A DNA stretch of 13,273 nucleotides, from contig JAIRXV010000026.1 in NCBI GenBank assembly GCA_031268115.1, forward strand, positions 1 to 13,273, read 5' to 3'. Shown here in pieces: positions 1-7,657 of the stretch (positions are counted from its first letter, which is position 1; each line of letters opens with the position of its first letter). This stretch comes from Bifidobacteriaceae bacterium (GTDB lineage: Bacteria; Actinomycetota; Actinomycetes; Actinomycetales; WQXJ01). The notes under the pieces were generated by a model, which was not told the origin of the DNA, searched no databases, and was given only the letters and a program-made list of their open reading frames with translations. Position numbers and translations under genes: made by a program.

Positions 1-886
1 AGTCCTCGTGGAGTTGCAGGGCGGCGAGGAATAGATCGGACCGGGCCTCGTCAAGCTCCGCATCGAGCCAGGGCGCGTGGAGTTCGCGCGCGTCACCCGT
101 CCACGACCCGCCCGGATACCCCGAGCCCAGCTTCGTCTCGTCGGCGGCGATCTGGCATCTAAGGCTCGACAGGTCCTCTGACGCCCGCGCTTGTGACGCC
201 TGGGCGGCCGAGAGGTCGAATCGGAGTTGCCGGATACGATCCTCAAGTTCATGGGCGTGGGCTTCGGCGAGGCGTACGGCCGCCTCCGCGCCATGCAGGC
301 GATTGTCGAACGGTTTCAACGCCGCCCGCCATTCACGCACGGTGCGTCCGAGCGAGAAGACAGTTTCGAATATGCCCGGCTTTACGGCGACGTGCCGGTC
401 CCGCGCCACGGCCGCCAGGGCGGACTCGTGCCTTGCGCGTTCGACCGCGGTTCGAGCGGCAACGAGGCGGACTTGGGTGGCGCGCGCATCGGACTCAATC
501 CGAGCGGCAGCTTCCGTACGGCGGCGCTCGTCCTCGACCGCGTCCGGGAGTCGGCGCAGGCGCTCCTGCGCCTGCCCGCGCGCCGCAAGGAGTTTGTCAA
601 CCTGTCGCTCTGCCTCGGCAAAGATGCGGCACGCTTCCCCCCAACCCTTGTGCGGTGCAAGACCGTCAGCCCACTGGGCGAGGCGCGTCTGCATCCGCGG
701 GACGCTGCCCGGCACCGGCACCTTCGTACCCGGCTTCGTACCCGGCTCGGTCTTGTCGAACCAGAACGCCGAGTGGAAAGCACTGCGGTTGCGTTTGTTG
801 CCCAGGAGGCCGGTGAATAACCGGCCGACGTCCGCGTCAGCTGGGGAGGGCGAAGCCCGGACCAGGTGAAACGCGGCAGCTGGCAT
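1..886 (-). pseudogene. C-terminal part of a broken SF1-type helicase/AAA ATPase (partial at window edge)
   Basis: The minus-strand frame is open from position 886 to the left edge, about 295 codons without a stop, with high GC3. The residues from about 803 downward continue the ATPase encoded at 951-2405: they read LGNKRNRSAFHSAFWFDKT, then VPRMQTRLAQWADG, then a long Ala/Glu/Arg-rich stretch (about 650-130) that looks like a coiled coil, and end at the edge with WLDAELDEARSDLFLAALQL. Large actinobacterial SF1-like helicases carry such a coiled-coil insert between the Walker A part and the later helicase motifs, which would lie outside the window. The first 26 or so codons (ATG at 886-884, preceded directly by TAG) come from the inserted element at 807-1029, so this is not an independent gene. 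The frame differs by one base from the N-terminal part. Family assignment is by memory of relatives; the exact function is unknown. Confidence 0.72.
808..826. repeat. Inverted repeat at one end of the insertion
   Basis: GGCCGGT (808-814) and ACCGGCC (820-826) form a perfect 7-bp stem with a 5-nt loop. It lies at the left end of the inserted segment, so it may be a subterminal hairpin of the element. Confidence 0.6.
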
Positions 887-917
887 CTAGGACGGTGGTG
901 TTTCACCACCGTCCTAG
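887..917. repeat. Perfect 14-bp hairpin in the insertion
   Basis: CTAGGACGGTGGTG (887-900) is followed by TTT and then the exact reverse complement (904-917). The arms start and end with CTAG. TGGCA lies just outside on both sides in direct orientation (881-885 and 918-922). There is no following T tract, so a classical Rho-independent terminator is not clearly indicated, although the stem would be very stable in RNA. Confidence 0.85.
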
Positions 918-927
918 TGGCACCCCA

Positions 928-968
928 CGGGATCTTTTCCCTTTGCTGCGCTACGGGAAAATCTCCCG
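928..968. repeat. Imperfect 14-bp inverted repeat in the insertion
   Basis: CGGGATCTTTTCCC (928-941) and GGGAAAATCTCCCG (955-968) pair at 12 of 14 positions around a 13-nt loop. Weaker G/C pairing may continue outward. Together with the neighbouring hairpin at 887-917 it makes two consecutive stem-loops within about 80 bp. Confidence 0.65.
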
Positions 969-2405
969 CGGGGACCCCGAGATCCGAAAACTCGGCTCGT
1001 CTGCACACGTTTCAGCAACAAAGGCAGCTAGGCGAGCAGCGATCAGGCCCCAGGCCGGGATCTGGGAGGGGCCGTCATCGTGCTGGGCGTCGGTTTCGGC
1101 GAGCACGGCGGTGGCGATGTCGGCGAAATAGTCGGCCCTGTCATGCCACCGCGAGTGGATCGCGTCACGCGCAGGGATTTCCGTAGTCACATTCTCGACG
1201 GCTGCGTTGTTCGCCGATGCGACGACCATCTCGTACCCGGTGAGCTCTGGGCGCAGCTGAGGCACGGTCCGGGCGTGTCCTTGAGCCCCCGTCCACCGGT
1301 GTGTCGTTGCCGTGAACGCGTCCTCGGGACGATCCAGCTGGGCCAGCCGCCGGGCTCGTTCGACAACATTTCCGGCAAGAATGTCGCGAAGCATGGTGGT
1401 CTTGCCGGTACCTGGCGGCCCGTTTACCCCCATCAGTCCCCGCGCCGGCGCGAGGTCGTTGAGGGCCTCGTTCACCGCGAACTGTTGGCGCAGCGAGAGG
1501 CCGTGGCGCGGGTTGGATGGCCAACGTCCCTTCGGGAGGCGGTGTACGCCAACGCCGGCGTCTGCCGCCTCGCGGGAACGGATGACGTCGAGGCGGCCGC
1601 GAGCATCAAGCGCATCATCGCTGGTCAGATACGCGGTCAACGCGGCACCACAGCCGCGCGCAGTCGCGACCTCGCCCCGCACGGCCGCGAGGTCCGCGAG
1701 GAAGAAGCTGTTGAGGAAGTCGATGTCGGCGGCGTCGTCTGCGCGCAGGGCTGAGACGGCGACGGACTGGATGACTATCGTTCCCGTTGCCAGTTTCGGT
1801 GTCCCGGCGATGCCGGCCGCCTTCTGCGCGATGTGAAGCAAGGCCAGGAGCGACTCCGCGTCCTGGGCAGGCGGCCAATCCATCTCGGAGGCCTCACGGC
1901 GGACCCCTTCGTACTCATCGACCGCGTCAAGGAAGGCTTGCGCCGCATCCGGGAAGCCATCGGCCCATGTGCGGCCCCGCGCCCCGCGGGCATCCATCTG
2001 CGCCACCGCCCACAACGCTGAGGACAACACGGCCGAACTGGCCACCAGCCCTCCGCGCGCGTCAACCAGGACTCCCGCGCACGCGCTTCGCCCCGCCGGT
2101 CGCTCGTCGTATGCTTCCTCGTCTTGCCCGAAGGCGCGGTGCAGGTGCTCGTAGGTGGCTTCGAGATCGTAGACACCGAGGTAGACGGTGTGCTGCCAGA
2201 CTCGTCGTGTCCGGCCGAGCGGCGCAGGGGGGCGCAGCGCCTCCCACGGGAGCCGATCGCCAGGTCATCGAGTTGAAGCCGAACGATCGGCTGCGCGGGC
2301 CGCTCGAGATGTGAGCTTCGGAACCCTCTGGGGGCTGTAGAGTTCGCTGATCCACCAGTATCGAAGGATTCGCAGTCTTTCGTCGTCCGACCGAGTACCG
2401 TGCAC
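951..2405 (-). pseudogene. N-terminal part of a broken SF1-type helicase/AAA ATPase with Walker A
   Basis: Coding starts at a probable GTG (2405-2403) and reads LRILRYWWISELYSPQRVPKL, a typical N-terminus of a large actinobacterial ATPase/helicase family. It continues with WQHTVYLGVYDLEATYEHLH (about 2206-2147) and a P-loop GPPGTGKTT (about 1421-1395), followed by VVASANNAAVENVT, which resembles helicase motif Ia. The frame has a TGA at 2267-2265. Around 2312-2260 the frame shifted by one reads PAQPIVRLQLDD with GC-rich third positions, whereas the main frame there has poor codon usage. Two compensating indels are therefore likelier than a single nonsense change. The frame runs into the insertion at 1029 and stops at TAG 953-951. 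A GTG at 2045 gives a 364-residue open frame, but conserved coding sequence clearly extends upstream of it. The family role is presumably ATP-driven nucleic-acid remodelling; the substrate is unknown. Probably inactive. Confidence 0.75.
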
Positions 2406-2631
2406 GGCCCTAGTCTGCCCGCAAGTGGAGCGGCGCGCGGGGTGTAGCACTCGCCGCCGTCCACCTTGTGTACCGGCACCGCGCTTCAAACCACGAGGAG
2501 GGTCGCGGCGGGGTGAGAAACCCGGCCGGCAACGTCGGCAGAGGCTCGCTACCCGGTCGATAGACTGGCGGGCATTGCGCCTGCGAGCGGCGGCCCCGGA
2601 GTCCGCGGCGCTTCGATGAAGGGAGCACTTC
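2406..2631. promoter_or_regulatory. Divergent intergenic region with a candidate promoter for the 2632 gene
   Basis: This 226-bp stretch separates the minus-strand helicase remnant from the plus-strand gene run, so it should hold promoters for both directions. TAGACT at 2561-2566 resembles a -10 hexamer (4 of 6 matches to TATAAT), but no convincing -35 element lies at the right distance. AAGGGAG at 2619-2625 is a good ribosome binding site for the GTG at 2632. Nothing else coding is seen here. Confidence 0.3.
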
Positions 2632-3261
2632 GTGAGCGAACCGCGCCGGTTCCGCCGGCCCGCGATGCTGGACCCGCGCGTGGCGGAGGAGATACCCGGT
2701 GACGTGGACCCGGCGCTTCGCTCTGAGATTGCGCATGACACCGCGAACGCGCTGGTAGTGCGCGGTCGTGAGACCGTCCAGACGGATCCGGACGTTGTGG
2801 ACCGCCTCCTCAGGTTGGTGGAGTCCGAGGGGATCGGTGTGCTTGCGGCGGTCTGGAGCGCTTCGCCCGCGGACAGTTTGCCTGGGGCGCTCTATCGCCT
2901 GTACCTGTTGCGGGAATGGACTCGCCAGGACCCGCGCTTGGCGGAACGCTATCGCCTTGGGACGGCCAGGGCCGAGGTTGACGAAGTGGTGGCGGGCGCG
3001 GCGGCCCCTCCCGGTCCGGTTGAGTTGCGCAACCTGGCCGATGCCGTTCTTTCGGGGGTCTTTACCGGCGATCTCGATGTCGCGCTCAATCGGGCGGCCG
3101 CGTTCTGTCGGATCGTGGCTGTCGGAACGGCGCTCGACGCTGATCTGATGGATCTCCCGGCCGATGCCTCGAAGGCGACGCGCCGCGCCAAGGCGATGAT
3201 CGGCACTGCGGAGGATCTCGAACGGGCCGCCCGACGCTGGCGGGCCGGGACGCTGAACTGA
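2632..3261 (+). CDS. Conserved actinobacterial protein of unknown function
   Basis: The product has 209 residues. The start is GTG at 2632, chosen because AAGGGAG ends 6 nt upstream. I recognise the overall pattern, FRRPAMLDPRVAEEIPGDVD near the N-terminus, then LYRLYLLREW (about 84-93) and LADAVLSGVFTGDLDVALNRAA (about 129-150), as a protein often found just before mshD in Actinobacteria, but I know of no established function. There is no signal peptide, membrane segment or metal-binding motif. The sequence is rich in Ala, Arg, Asp and Leu and looks like a soluble, mostly helical cytoplasmic protein. Its stop codon is 2 bp before the mshD start, so the two are almost certainly co-transcribed and translationally coupled. 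This suggests, but does not show, a role connected with mycothiol or a general housekeeping role. Confidence 0.85.
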   Translation: MSEPRRFRRPAMLDPRVAEEIPGDVDPALRSEIAHDTANALVVRGRETVQTDPDVVDRLLRLVESEGIGVLAAVWSASPADSLPGALYRLYLLREWTRQDPRLAERYRLGTARAEVDEVVAGAAAPPGPVELRNLADAVLSGVFTGDLDVALNRAAAFCRIVAVGTALDADLMDLPADASKATRRAKAMIGTAEDLERAARRWRAGTLN

Positions 3262-3263
3262 CG

Positions 3264-4205
3264 GTGGCCGAGTTTGCGGTTGCGGTCAAGCGGGGTCGCC
3301 TCAGCGGCGCCGCCCGCCAGGAGATCGCCCAATTGATGGCGCAAGCGGAGGCCGCCGATGGCGTCGCACCGGTCTCGGAGGCGCCGCGCCTAGCGTTGGA
3401 CGCAGGGGATCGGGATTGGACGCATTTCCTTGCGTACGGGGACCGGCGACTGGTCGGGTATGCGGTCGCGGACCCGGGCTTCGCGGGGGTGGAATTGGTG
3501 GTCGCGCAGGGGGCGCGGCGCCAGGGCGTGGGCCGGCTGTTGGCGACAAGGATCGCGGCGGCGGCTCCGGGCCCTAAGGTTAAGGGATGGGCGCACGGCG
3601 CCCTGCGCCCGGCCACCGGATTCGCTGCCGCGCTCGGCGGGCGCCCGGTGCGCGAACTGGCGATGATGAGTTCCCGGTCGCTTTTGGGGCCGGGAGTGCC
3701 GCCGCTACGGCCTGACCGCGCCGCGCCGCCGGTCTGGCCGCTGCGCCCGTTCAACCGCGGCCAGGACACTGAAAGCTGGGTGGTCCTCAACGCCGCGGCC
3801 TTCGCGGCCCACCCCGAGCAAGGGGCCTTGACGGGGCGGGATCTCGATCGCCGCCTCGCTCAACCGTGGTACACCCCTGGGGATCTGATCCTGGCTGAGG
3901 CGCCAAAGCTCAAGGGCGGGACGTCATCGGCGGCGGGATACGTCTGGGTCAAGATCGAGGATCCAGTGAGCGGAACGGGGGAGATCTATGCGATTGGCGT
4001 CCACCCGGACGCCCAAGGGAGCGGGCTCGGAACCGTTTTGCTGGATGCGGGGTTGCGGCATTTGGTGGAGCGTGGGGCGCGCGCGGCCGTCCTATACGTC
4101 GAGGGCGACAACTTGCCCGCCCTGCGGTTGTATCGCCGGTTCGGTTTCGAAGTGTCGCGCACCGACGCCCTCTATGCCTGGAGCCTCAACGAAAGAGATA
4201 GGTGA
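3264..4205 (+). CDS. mshD: Mycothiol synthase (mycothiol acetyltransferase)
   Basis: The 313-residue protein is at the usual length for MshD and has the expected tandem GNAT fold. The N-terminal acetyltransferase domain carries a pyrophosphate-binding loop RRQGVG (residues 85-90). The C-terminal domain carries GVHPDAQGSGLG (245-256), then LYVEGDNLPALRLYRRFGF, a very characteristic MshD signature, and a final DALYAWS. In the family, the C-terminal domain transfers acetyl from acetyl-CoA to the cysteinyl amine of Cys-GlcN-Ins, the last step of mycothiol synthesis in the cytosol; the N-terminal domain is generally considered degenerate. The GTG start lies 2 bp after the upstream stop, implying coupling. 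The other mycothiol genes are not in the window, which is normal because they are usually scattered. The nearby in-frame alternatives would cut into the first domain. Confidence 0.93.
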   Translation: MAEFAVAVKRGRLSGAARQEIAQLMAQAEAADGVAPVSEAPRLALDAGDRDWTHFLAYGDRRLVGYAVADPGFAGVELVVAQGARRQGVGRLLATRIAAAAPGPKVKGWAHGALRPATGFAAALGGRPVRELAMMSSRSLLGPGVPPLRPDRAAPPVWPLRPFNRGQDTESWVVLNAAAFAAHPEQGALTGRDLDRRLAQPWYTPGDLILAEAPKLKGGTSSAAGYVWVKIEDPVSGTGEIYAIGVHPDAQGSGLGTVLLDAGLRHLVERGARAAVLYVEGDNLPALRLYRRFGFEVSRTDALYAWSLNERDR

Positions 4206-4294
4206 GGCCGGGCCGATGCCGAACGGCGGGTTTTGGTGCATGATGGACCAGTGGCGTGAGCCACAGGCAATTCACCAGTGAGAACGGCATCATC

Positions 4295-6454
4295 ATGACC
4301 ACGATTCCTGACACCGCGACCGAACACGCGGCCCCGGCAGCGTTGCCGAAGGACCGGTTCGGCGACCGCGAGTTGAGCTGGCTGGCATTCAACGAGCGGG
4401 TGTTGGAACTGTCAGAGGACTCGCATCTGCCGCTGTTGGAGCGCGTGCGATTCTGTTCGATCTTCTCCTCCAACTTGGATGAGTTCTTCATGGTCAGGGT
4501 GGCGGGGCTGAAGCGGCGCATCGATGCCGGGCTGGCGGTGACGACTGCCTCTGGGATGACGCCGCGCCAGGTGTTGGAAGCGATCGAGGCCCGGGCGCAC
4601 GAGTTGATGCGGCGCGAAGCCCAATGCTTTGTCGAATCGATTCAGCCTGCTTTAGGTTCCGAGGGAATCTCGATTGTTCACTGGGACCAGTTGGAGGAAT
4701 CGGAACAGGATCGTCTCAGCAAATATTTCCGCAAACAGGTCTACCCCGTACTCACCCCGCTCGCAGTGGATCCGGCCCACCCGTTTCCCTACATTTCGGG
4801 ACTCTCGTTGAATCTGGCAGTGGTGGTTCGCGACCCAGAGACTCCCAAGTCGCTCTTCGCTCGGGTTAAGGTTCCCGAAATGCTGGCCCGGTTCATCGGT
4901 GTCGACGCCAAGGGCAAGCCGCGAGCCCCGGGCGCGCCTGCTTTGGACGCCGGGGGTGCGTCGTTTGTGCCGTTGGAAGACGTCATAGCCCATCACCTGG
5001 CCGACCTTTTCCCCGGGATGGTCATCGAAGAATACTCGACTTTCCGCGTGACCCGCAATGAAGACATGGAAGTCGAAGAAGACGATGCCGAGAACCTACT
5101 GAAGGCGATGGAACGCGAATTGCTGCGGCGGCGGTTTGGGCCGCCGATTCGCTTGGAGGTGGCAGAGTCGATGTCATCTCACGTGCGCAAGCTGCTGCTA
5201 CGCGAACTGCGCATCTCCGACCGCGAAGTGTATTCGTTGCCCGAGCCCCTGGACTATCGGGGCCTGAACATAATCGCCGACCTGGGCCGCCCGGAGCTCC
5301 TCTATCCGCCGTTCGTTCCGACGACCCATCCGCAGTTGGCCGAGGTCGAATCGGCCAAAGCCACCGACATACTGGCCGCCATCCGGGCCCGCGACATCCT
5401 GCTGCACCACCCGTACGATTCGTTCTCGACCTCCGTCCAGACGTTCCTGTCCCAGGCCGCAGCCGATCCGAGGGTGCTTGCCATCAAACAAACGCTCTAT
5501 CGCACGAGCGGCGATTCGCCCATCATCGATTCGCTGATCGATGCCGCTCAGGCAGGTAAGCAGGTGCTGGCCCTGGTGGAGCTGAAGGCCCGTTTCGACG
5601 AGCAGGCCAACATCTCGTGGGCCCGCAAGCTAGAGGAGGCGGGCGTCCATGTGGTGTATGGCATCGTCGGACTCAAGACCCATTGCAAGCTTTTGCTGGT
5701 TGTGCGCCAAGAGGCCGGTGTTTTACGTCGCTACTGTCACGTCGGTACTGGCAACTACAACCCGAAGACGGCCCGGCAGTATGAAGACTTTGGCCTACTG
5801 ACATGCGACCCGGACGTGGGCCAGGATCTTACGCGACTATTCAATCAACTGTCGGGGTGGGCGCCGTCATCGTCCTTTACCCGACTTGTCGTGGCGCCTA
5901 CGGAACTACGCAGAGGGCTAATTTCGCGCATCGAGCGAGAAGTCACCAACTTCAAAGCCGGATATGAAGCGTGGATTAAGATCAAGGTCAATTCGGTGGT
6001 GGATGAGGCGGTCATAGATGCGCTCTACCGGGCGTCCCAGGCGGGCGTACCCATCGATATGGTTGTGCGCGGCATATGTGCTATTCGGGCCGGAGTATCG
6101 GAAATGTCTGAGACTATCCGTGTTCGATCCATCCTCGGTCGTTTCCTGGAGCATGCCCGTCTTTATGCCTTTGCGAACGCCGGCGCGCCGGACGTACTGA
6201 TCGGATCGGCCGATTTGATGCACAGAAACCTCGACCGCCGGGTTGAAGCGCTGGTAAACACGACGGACGCGGGCCATATCGCTGAGTTGTTGGACATGAT
6301 GGCGCTGTCGATGGACGATTCGACGGCGTCGTGGCACCTGCGGGCGGACGGGACGTGGCAGGCGCATCGGTTCGACGCCGATGGCAGGCCGCTCACAGAT
6401 ATACAAGAGGCGCTGATGGCGCGGCAGCGCCGGCGCGGCGTGAGGTTGCGCTGA
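4295..6454 (+). CDS. ppk: Polyphosphate kinase 1
   Basis: This is a 719-residue PPK1, within the normal family length. It reversibly polymerises the terminal phosphate of ATP into polyphosphate. Residues 24-33 begin the N-terminal domain (DRELSWLAFN), followed by FSSNLDEFFMVRVAGLKRRI. The catalytic part includes LKTHCKLLLV with the probable autophosphorylated histidine H463. CHVGTGNYNPKTARQYEDFG holds the second conserved histidine H482. The 19-residue spacing equals that of H435/H454 in E. coli. SADLMHRNLDRRVEALV lies near the C-terminus. I chose ATG 4295 because family homology starts just after it. An in-frame GTG at 4256 would add 13 residues, and neither start has a strong ribosome binding site. 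The gene lies 89 bp after mshD and abuts the next gene. All key residues seen are intact. Confidence 0.96.
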   Translation: MTTIPDTATEHAAPAALPKDRFGDRELSWLAFNERVLELSEDSHLPLLERVRFCSIFSSNLDEFFMVRVAGLKRRIDAGLAVTTASGMTPRQVLEAIEARAHELMRREAQCFVESIQPALGSEGISIVHWDQLEESEQDRLSKYFRKQVYPVLTPLAVDPAHPFPYISGLSLNLAVVVRDPETPKSLFARVKVPEMLARFIGVDAKGKPRAPGAPALDAGGASFVPLEDVIAHHLADLFPGMVIEEYSTFRVTRNEDMEVEEDDAENLLKAMERELLRRRFGPPIRLEVAESMSSHVRKLLLRELRISDREVYSLPEPLDYRGLNIIADLGRPELLYPPFVPTTHPQLAEVESAKATDILAAIRARDILLHHPYDSFSTSVQTFLSQAAADPRVLAIKQTLYRTSGDSPIIDSLIDAAQAGKQVLALVELKARFDEQANISWARKLEEAGVHVVYGIVGLKTHCKLLLVVRQEAGVLRRYCHVGTGNYNPKTARQYEDFGLLTCDPDVGQDLTRLFNQLSGWAPSSSFTRLVVAPTELRRGLISRIEREVTNFKAGYEAWIKIKVNSVVDEAVIDALYRASQAGVPIDMVVRGICAIRAGVSEMSETIRVRSILGRFLEHARLYAFANAGAPDVLIGSADLMHRNLDRRVEALVNTTDAGHIAELLDMMALSMDDSTASWHLRADGTWQAHRFDADGRPLTDIQEALMARQRRRGVRLR

Positions 6455-7477
6455 GTGCGCCGGCGCGCAAACCTGCAGATGGCAGCCGGGTGTGTCGTTT
6501 GGCGCGAACGGGCGGGCCGCTTGGAAGTGCTGCTGATCCACCGGCCGCGCTACGGCGATTGGTCGTGGCCCAAGGGGAAGGTTGAGCCGGGCGAACACCC
6601 CGTGGCGTGCGCGGTGCGCGAGACAGCGGAAGAGACGGGACAGCAGGTGATCCTGGGCGTGCCGTTGCCTTCCTTGAGGTATCGGATCGGTGGGCGGCGG
6701 CGTAAGTATGTCTACTACTGGGCAGCGCGCCAAGCGACCGAGCGCGATGCCGCGCCCGTGCGGGCGCGGCCCCGGTTTCGACCGGCCGAACGCAGCGAGA
6801 TCGACCAAGCCAAGTGGTTCGAGGCGGGGCGTGCGCGGCGGCGTCTGAGCCGCCGAAGCGACCGCCGGCCGCTGGACGCGCTGGTCGGGCGATGGCGGGC
6901 GGGCGCGCTGGGGACGAGGGCCGTCATCGTCCTCAGACACGCCAACGCGGTCAAACGAGAGTCATGGGACGGGAAAGAGGAAACTCGCCCGCTAACCGAG
7001 GCCGGCCGGGCCAGGGCCGAAGGAACGGTGGCGCTGCTTGCGGCGTTTGGGGTGGCGGACCTCAGAACTTCGCCGTGGCGGCGGTGCCGAGCGAGCCTGC
7101 GGGCATATGCGCGCGCGGCGCATCTGGACCGGCTCGATGTCCCCGAGATCGCCGAGGCCGCTGCTCGGCAAGACCCGCTTGGCGCCACTGAGGCGATGCG
7201 GCGGGTCCTTGAGGCGGACCGCAGTGTGGCTATCTGTTCGCATCGGCCGGTTCTTCCGTTGCTGTTCGGCGCTGTGCGGTCCGCGGCCGCGCCCGGAAGG
7301 AGGATTCGCCGCGCCATACCGAGGGTCGATCCGTACCTGCGCACCGGAGAGCTGCTGATAGCACATGTGTGCGAGCAACCAGGCCCAACTTCCGGGTCGT
7401 CGATTCGCCGAGTTGTCGCGGTCGAACGCCATCGCGCCGGACGGGCAGACCCGCGGGACCTGTTCGTGCAAGAGTGA
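6455..7477 (+). CDS. mutT1: Nudix hydrolase with C-terminal histidine phosphatase domain (MutT1 type)
   Basis: The 340-residue protein has two domains. Residues about 8-95 form a Nudix fold with a complete Nudix box at 41-63 (G-x5-E-x7-RE-xx-EE-xG; E56, E59 and E60 bind metal). Residues about 155-290 resemble the histidine phosphatase (phosphoglycerate mutase-like) superfamily, with LRHANAVKR carrying the probable catalytic H162 and CSHRPV with H263. This fusion matches mycobacterial MutT1 (Rv2985), which lies next to ppk1 and hydrolyses 8-oxo-dGTP and diadenosine polyphosphates. GTG 6455 directly follows the ppk stop, and GAGG at 6442-6445 is 9 nt upstream; ATG 6479 is an alternative start eight codons in. 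Tight coupling to ppk suggests shared expression and linked polyphosphate/nucleotide metabolism. Substrate specificity cannot be read from the sequence. Confidence 0.9.
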   Translation: MRRRANLQMAAGCVVWRERAGRLEVLLIHRPRYGDWSWPKGKVEPGEHPVACAVRETAEETGQQVILGVPLPSLRYRIGGRRRKYVYYWAARQATERDAAPVRARPRFRPAERSEIDQAKWFEAGRARRRLSRRSDRRPLDALVGRWRAGALGTRAVIVLRHANAVKRESWDGKEETRPLTEAGRARAEGTVALLAAFGVADLRTSPWRRCRASLRAYARAAHLDRLDVPEIAEAAARQDPLGATEAMRRVLEADRSVAICSHRPVLPLLFGAVRSAAAPGRRIRRAIPRVDPYLRTGELLIAHVCEQPGPTSGSSIRRVVAVERHRAGRADPRDLFVQE

Positions 7478-7492
7478 CCATGTTCGAGTGTG

Positions 7493-7521
7493 TTGCTTTA
7501 AGCGCGAAGCTGAGCCATACT
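7493..7521 (+). promoter_or_regulatory. Candidate sigma-70-type promoter for the GH2 gene
   Basis: TTGCTT (7493-7498) and CATACT (7516-7521) are separated by exactly 17 nt, giving partial -35 (3 of 6) and -10 (4 of 6) matches. It lies 16 bp after the stop of the Nudix gene and would start transcription near 7528, giving a leader of about 200 nt. Inferred from hexamers only. Confidence 0.35.
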
Positions 7522-7532
7522 TGACGGGTGCC

Positions 7533-7549
7533 CCGTTGGTGGAGAACGG
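7533..7549. promoter_or_regulatory. Operator-like inverted repeat just downstream of the candidate promoter
   Basis: CCGTT (7533-7537) and AACGG (7545-7549) form a 5-bp inverted repeat separated by 7 bp. It lies where a repressor would block initiation from the candidate promoter at 7493-7521. The arms are short, so chance occurrence is possible. Confidence 0.22.
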
Positions 7550-7636
7550 CCTCCATGCAGGCCCACACGCCCCGAGAGCAGTGGGTTGAAGGTGTGACAT
7601 CCCGAGCTGAGGTGTGCGCGCTGGTTGCGTACCCGT

Positions 7637-7657
7637 GGACGGGCCCAAGGCCTGTCC
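7637..7657 (+). promoter_or_regulatory. Stem-loop in the GH2 leader
   Basis: GGACGGGCC (7637-7645) pairs with GGCCTGTCC (7649-7657) over 9 bp with one G-U wobble and a CAA loop. No T tract follows, so this is not a clear terminator of the upstream operon. It sits about 50 nt before the ribosome binding site of the GH2 gene and might affect leader stability or serve as a boundary element. Confidence 0.45.

Larger units (their letters stand above)
807..1029. mobile_element. 223-bp hairpin-rich insertion (MITE-like or IS remnant) inside the helicase gene
   Basis: The trinucleotide AGG occurs at 804-806 and again at 1030-1032. Deleting 807-1032 (insert plus one AGG copy, 226 bp) joins the two helicase halves in one frame and gives GLIAARL-GNKRNRSAF, which reads as natural protein. 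The insert holds no credible gene, contains three inverted repeats (808-826, 887-917, 928-968), and introduces stops in the helicase frames. A 3-bp target duplication with a non-coding, structured body is what a miniature inverted-repeat element or IS end fragment would look like. I do not see convincing terminal inverted repeats, both ends sharing only the first two bases, so the class is open. The exact edge is ambiguous by a few bases because the left junction reads AGGAGG. Confidence 0.6.

Noticed and set aside
193..869. Plus-strand open frames over the left region
   Set aside because: The minus frame there reads as a continuation of the helicase with good codon usage; the plus frames are Arg/Ala/Pro-rich shadows.
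807..1029. Complete insertion sequence with transposase
   Set aside because: Only 223 bp, no transposase-like frame, and no convincing terminal inverted repeats.
1080..1836. Plus-strand open frames opposite the Walker A region
   Set aside because: Antisense to a P-loop ATPase with recognisable motifs; no ribosome binding site or family match.
2265..2267. Recoded TGA (selenocysteine or read-through) in the helicase
   Set aside because: No supporting stem-loop was sought or recognised, this family is not known to use selenocysteine, and shifted-frame coding around the site points to indels.
5918..6940. Minus-strand open frame across ppk and the Nudix gene
   Set aside because: Antisense shadow of two clearly conserved genes, with Arg/Pro-rich low-quality protein.
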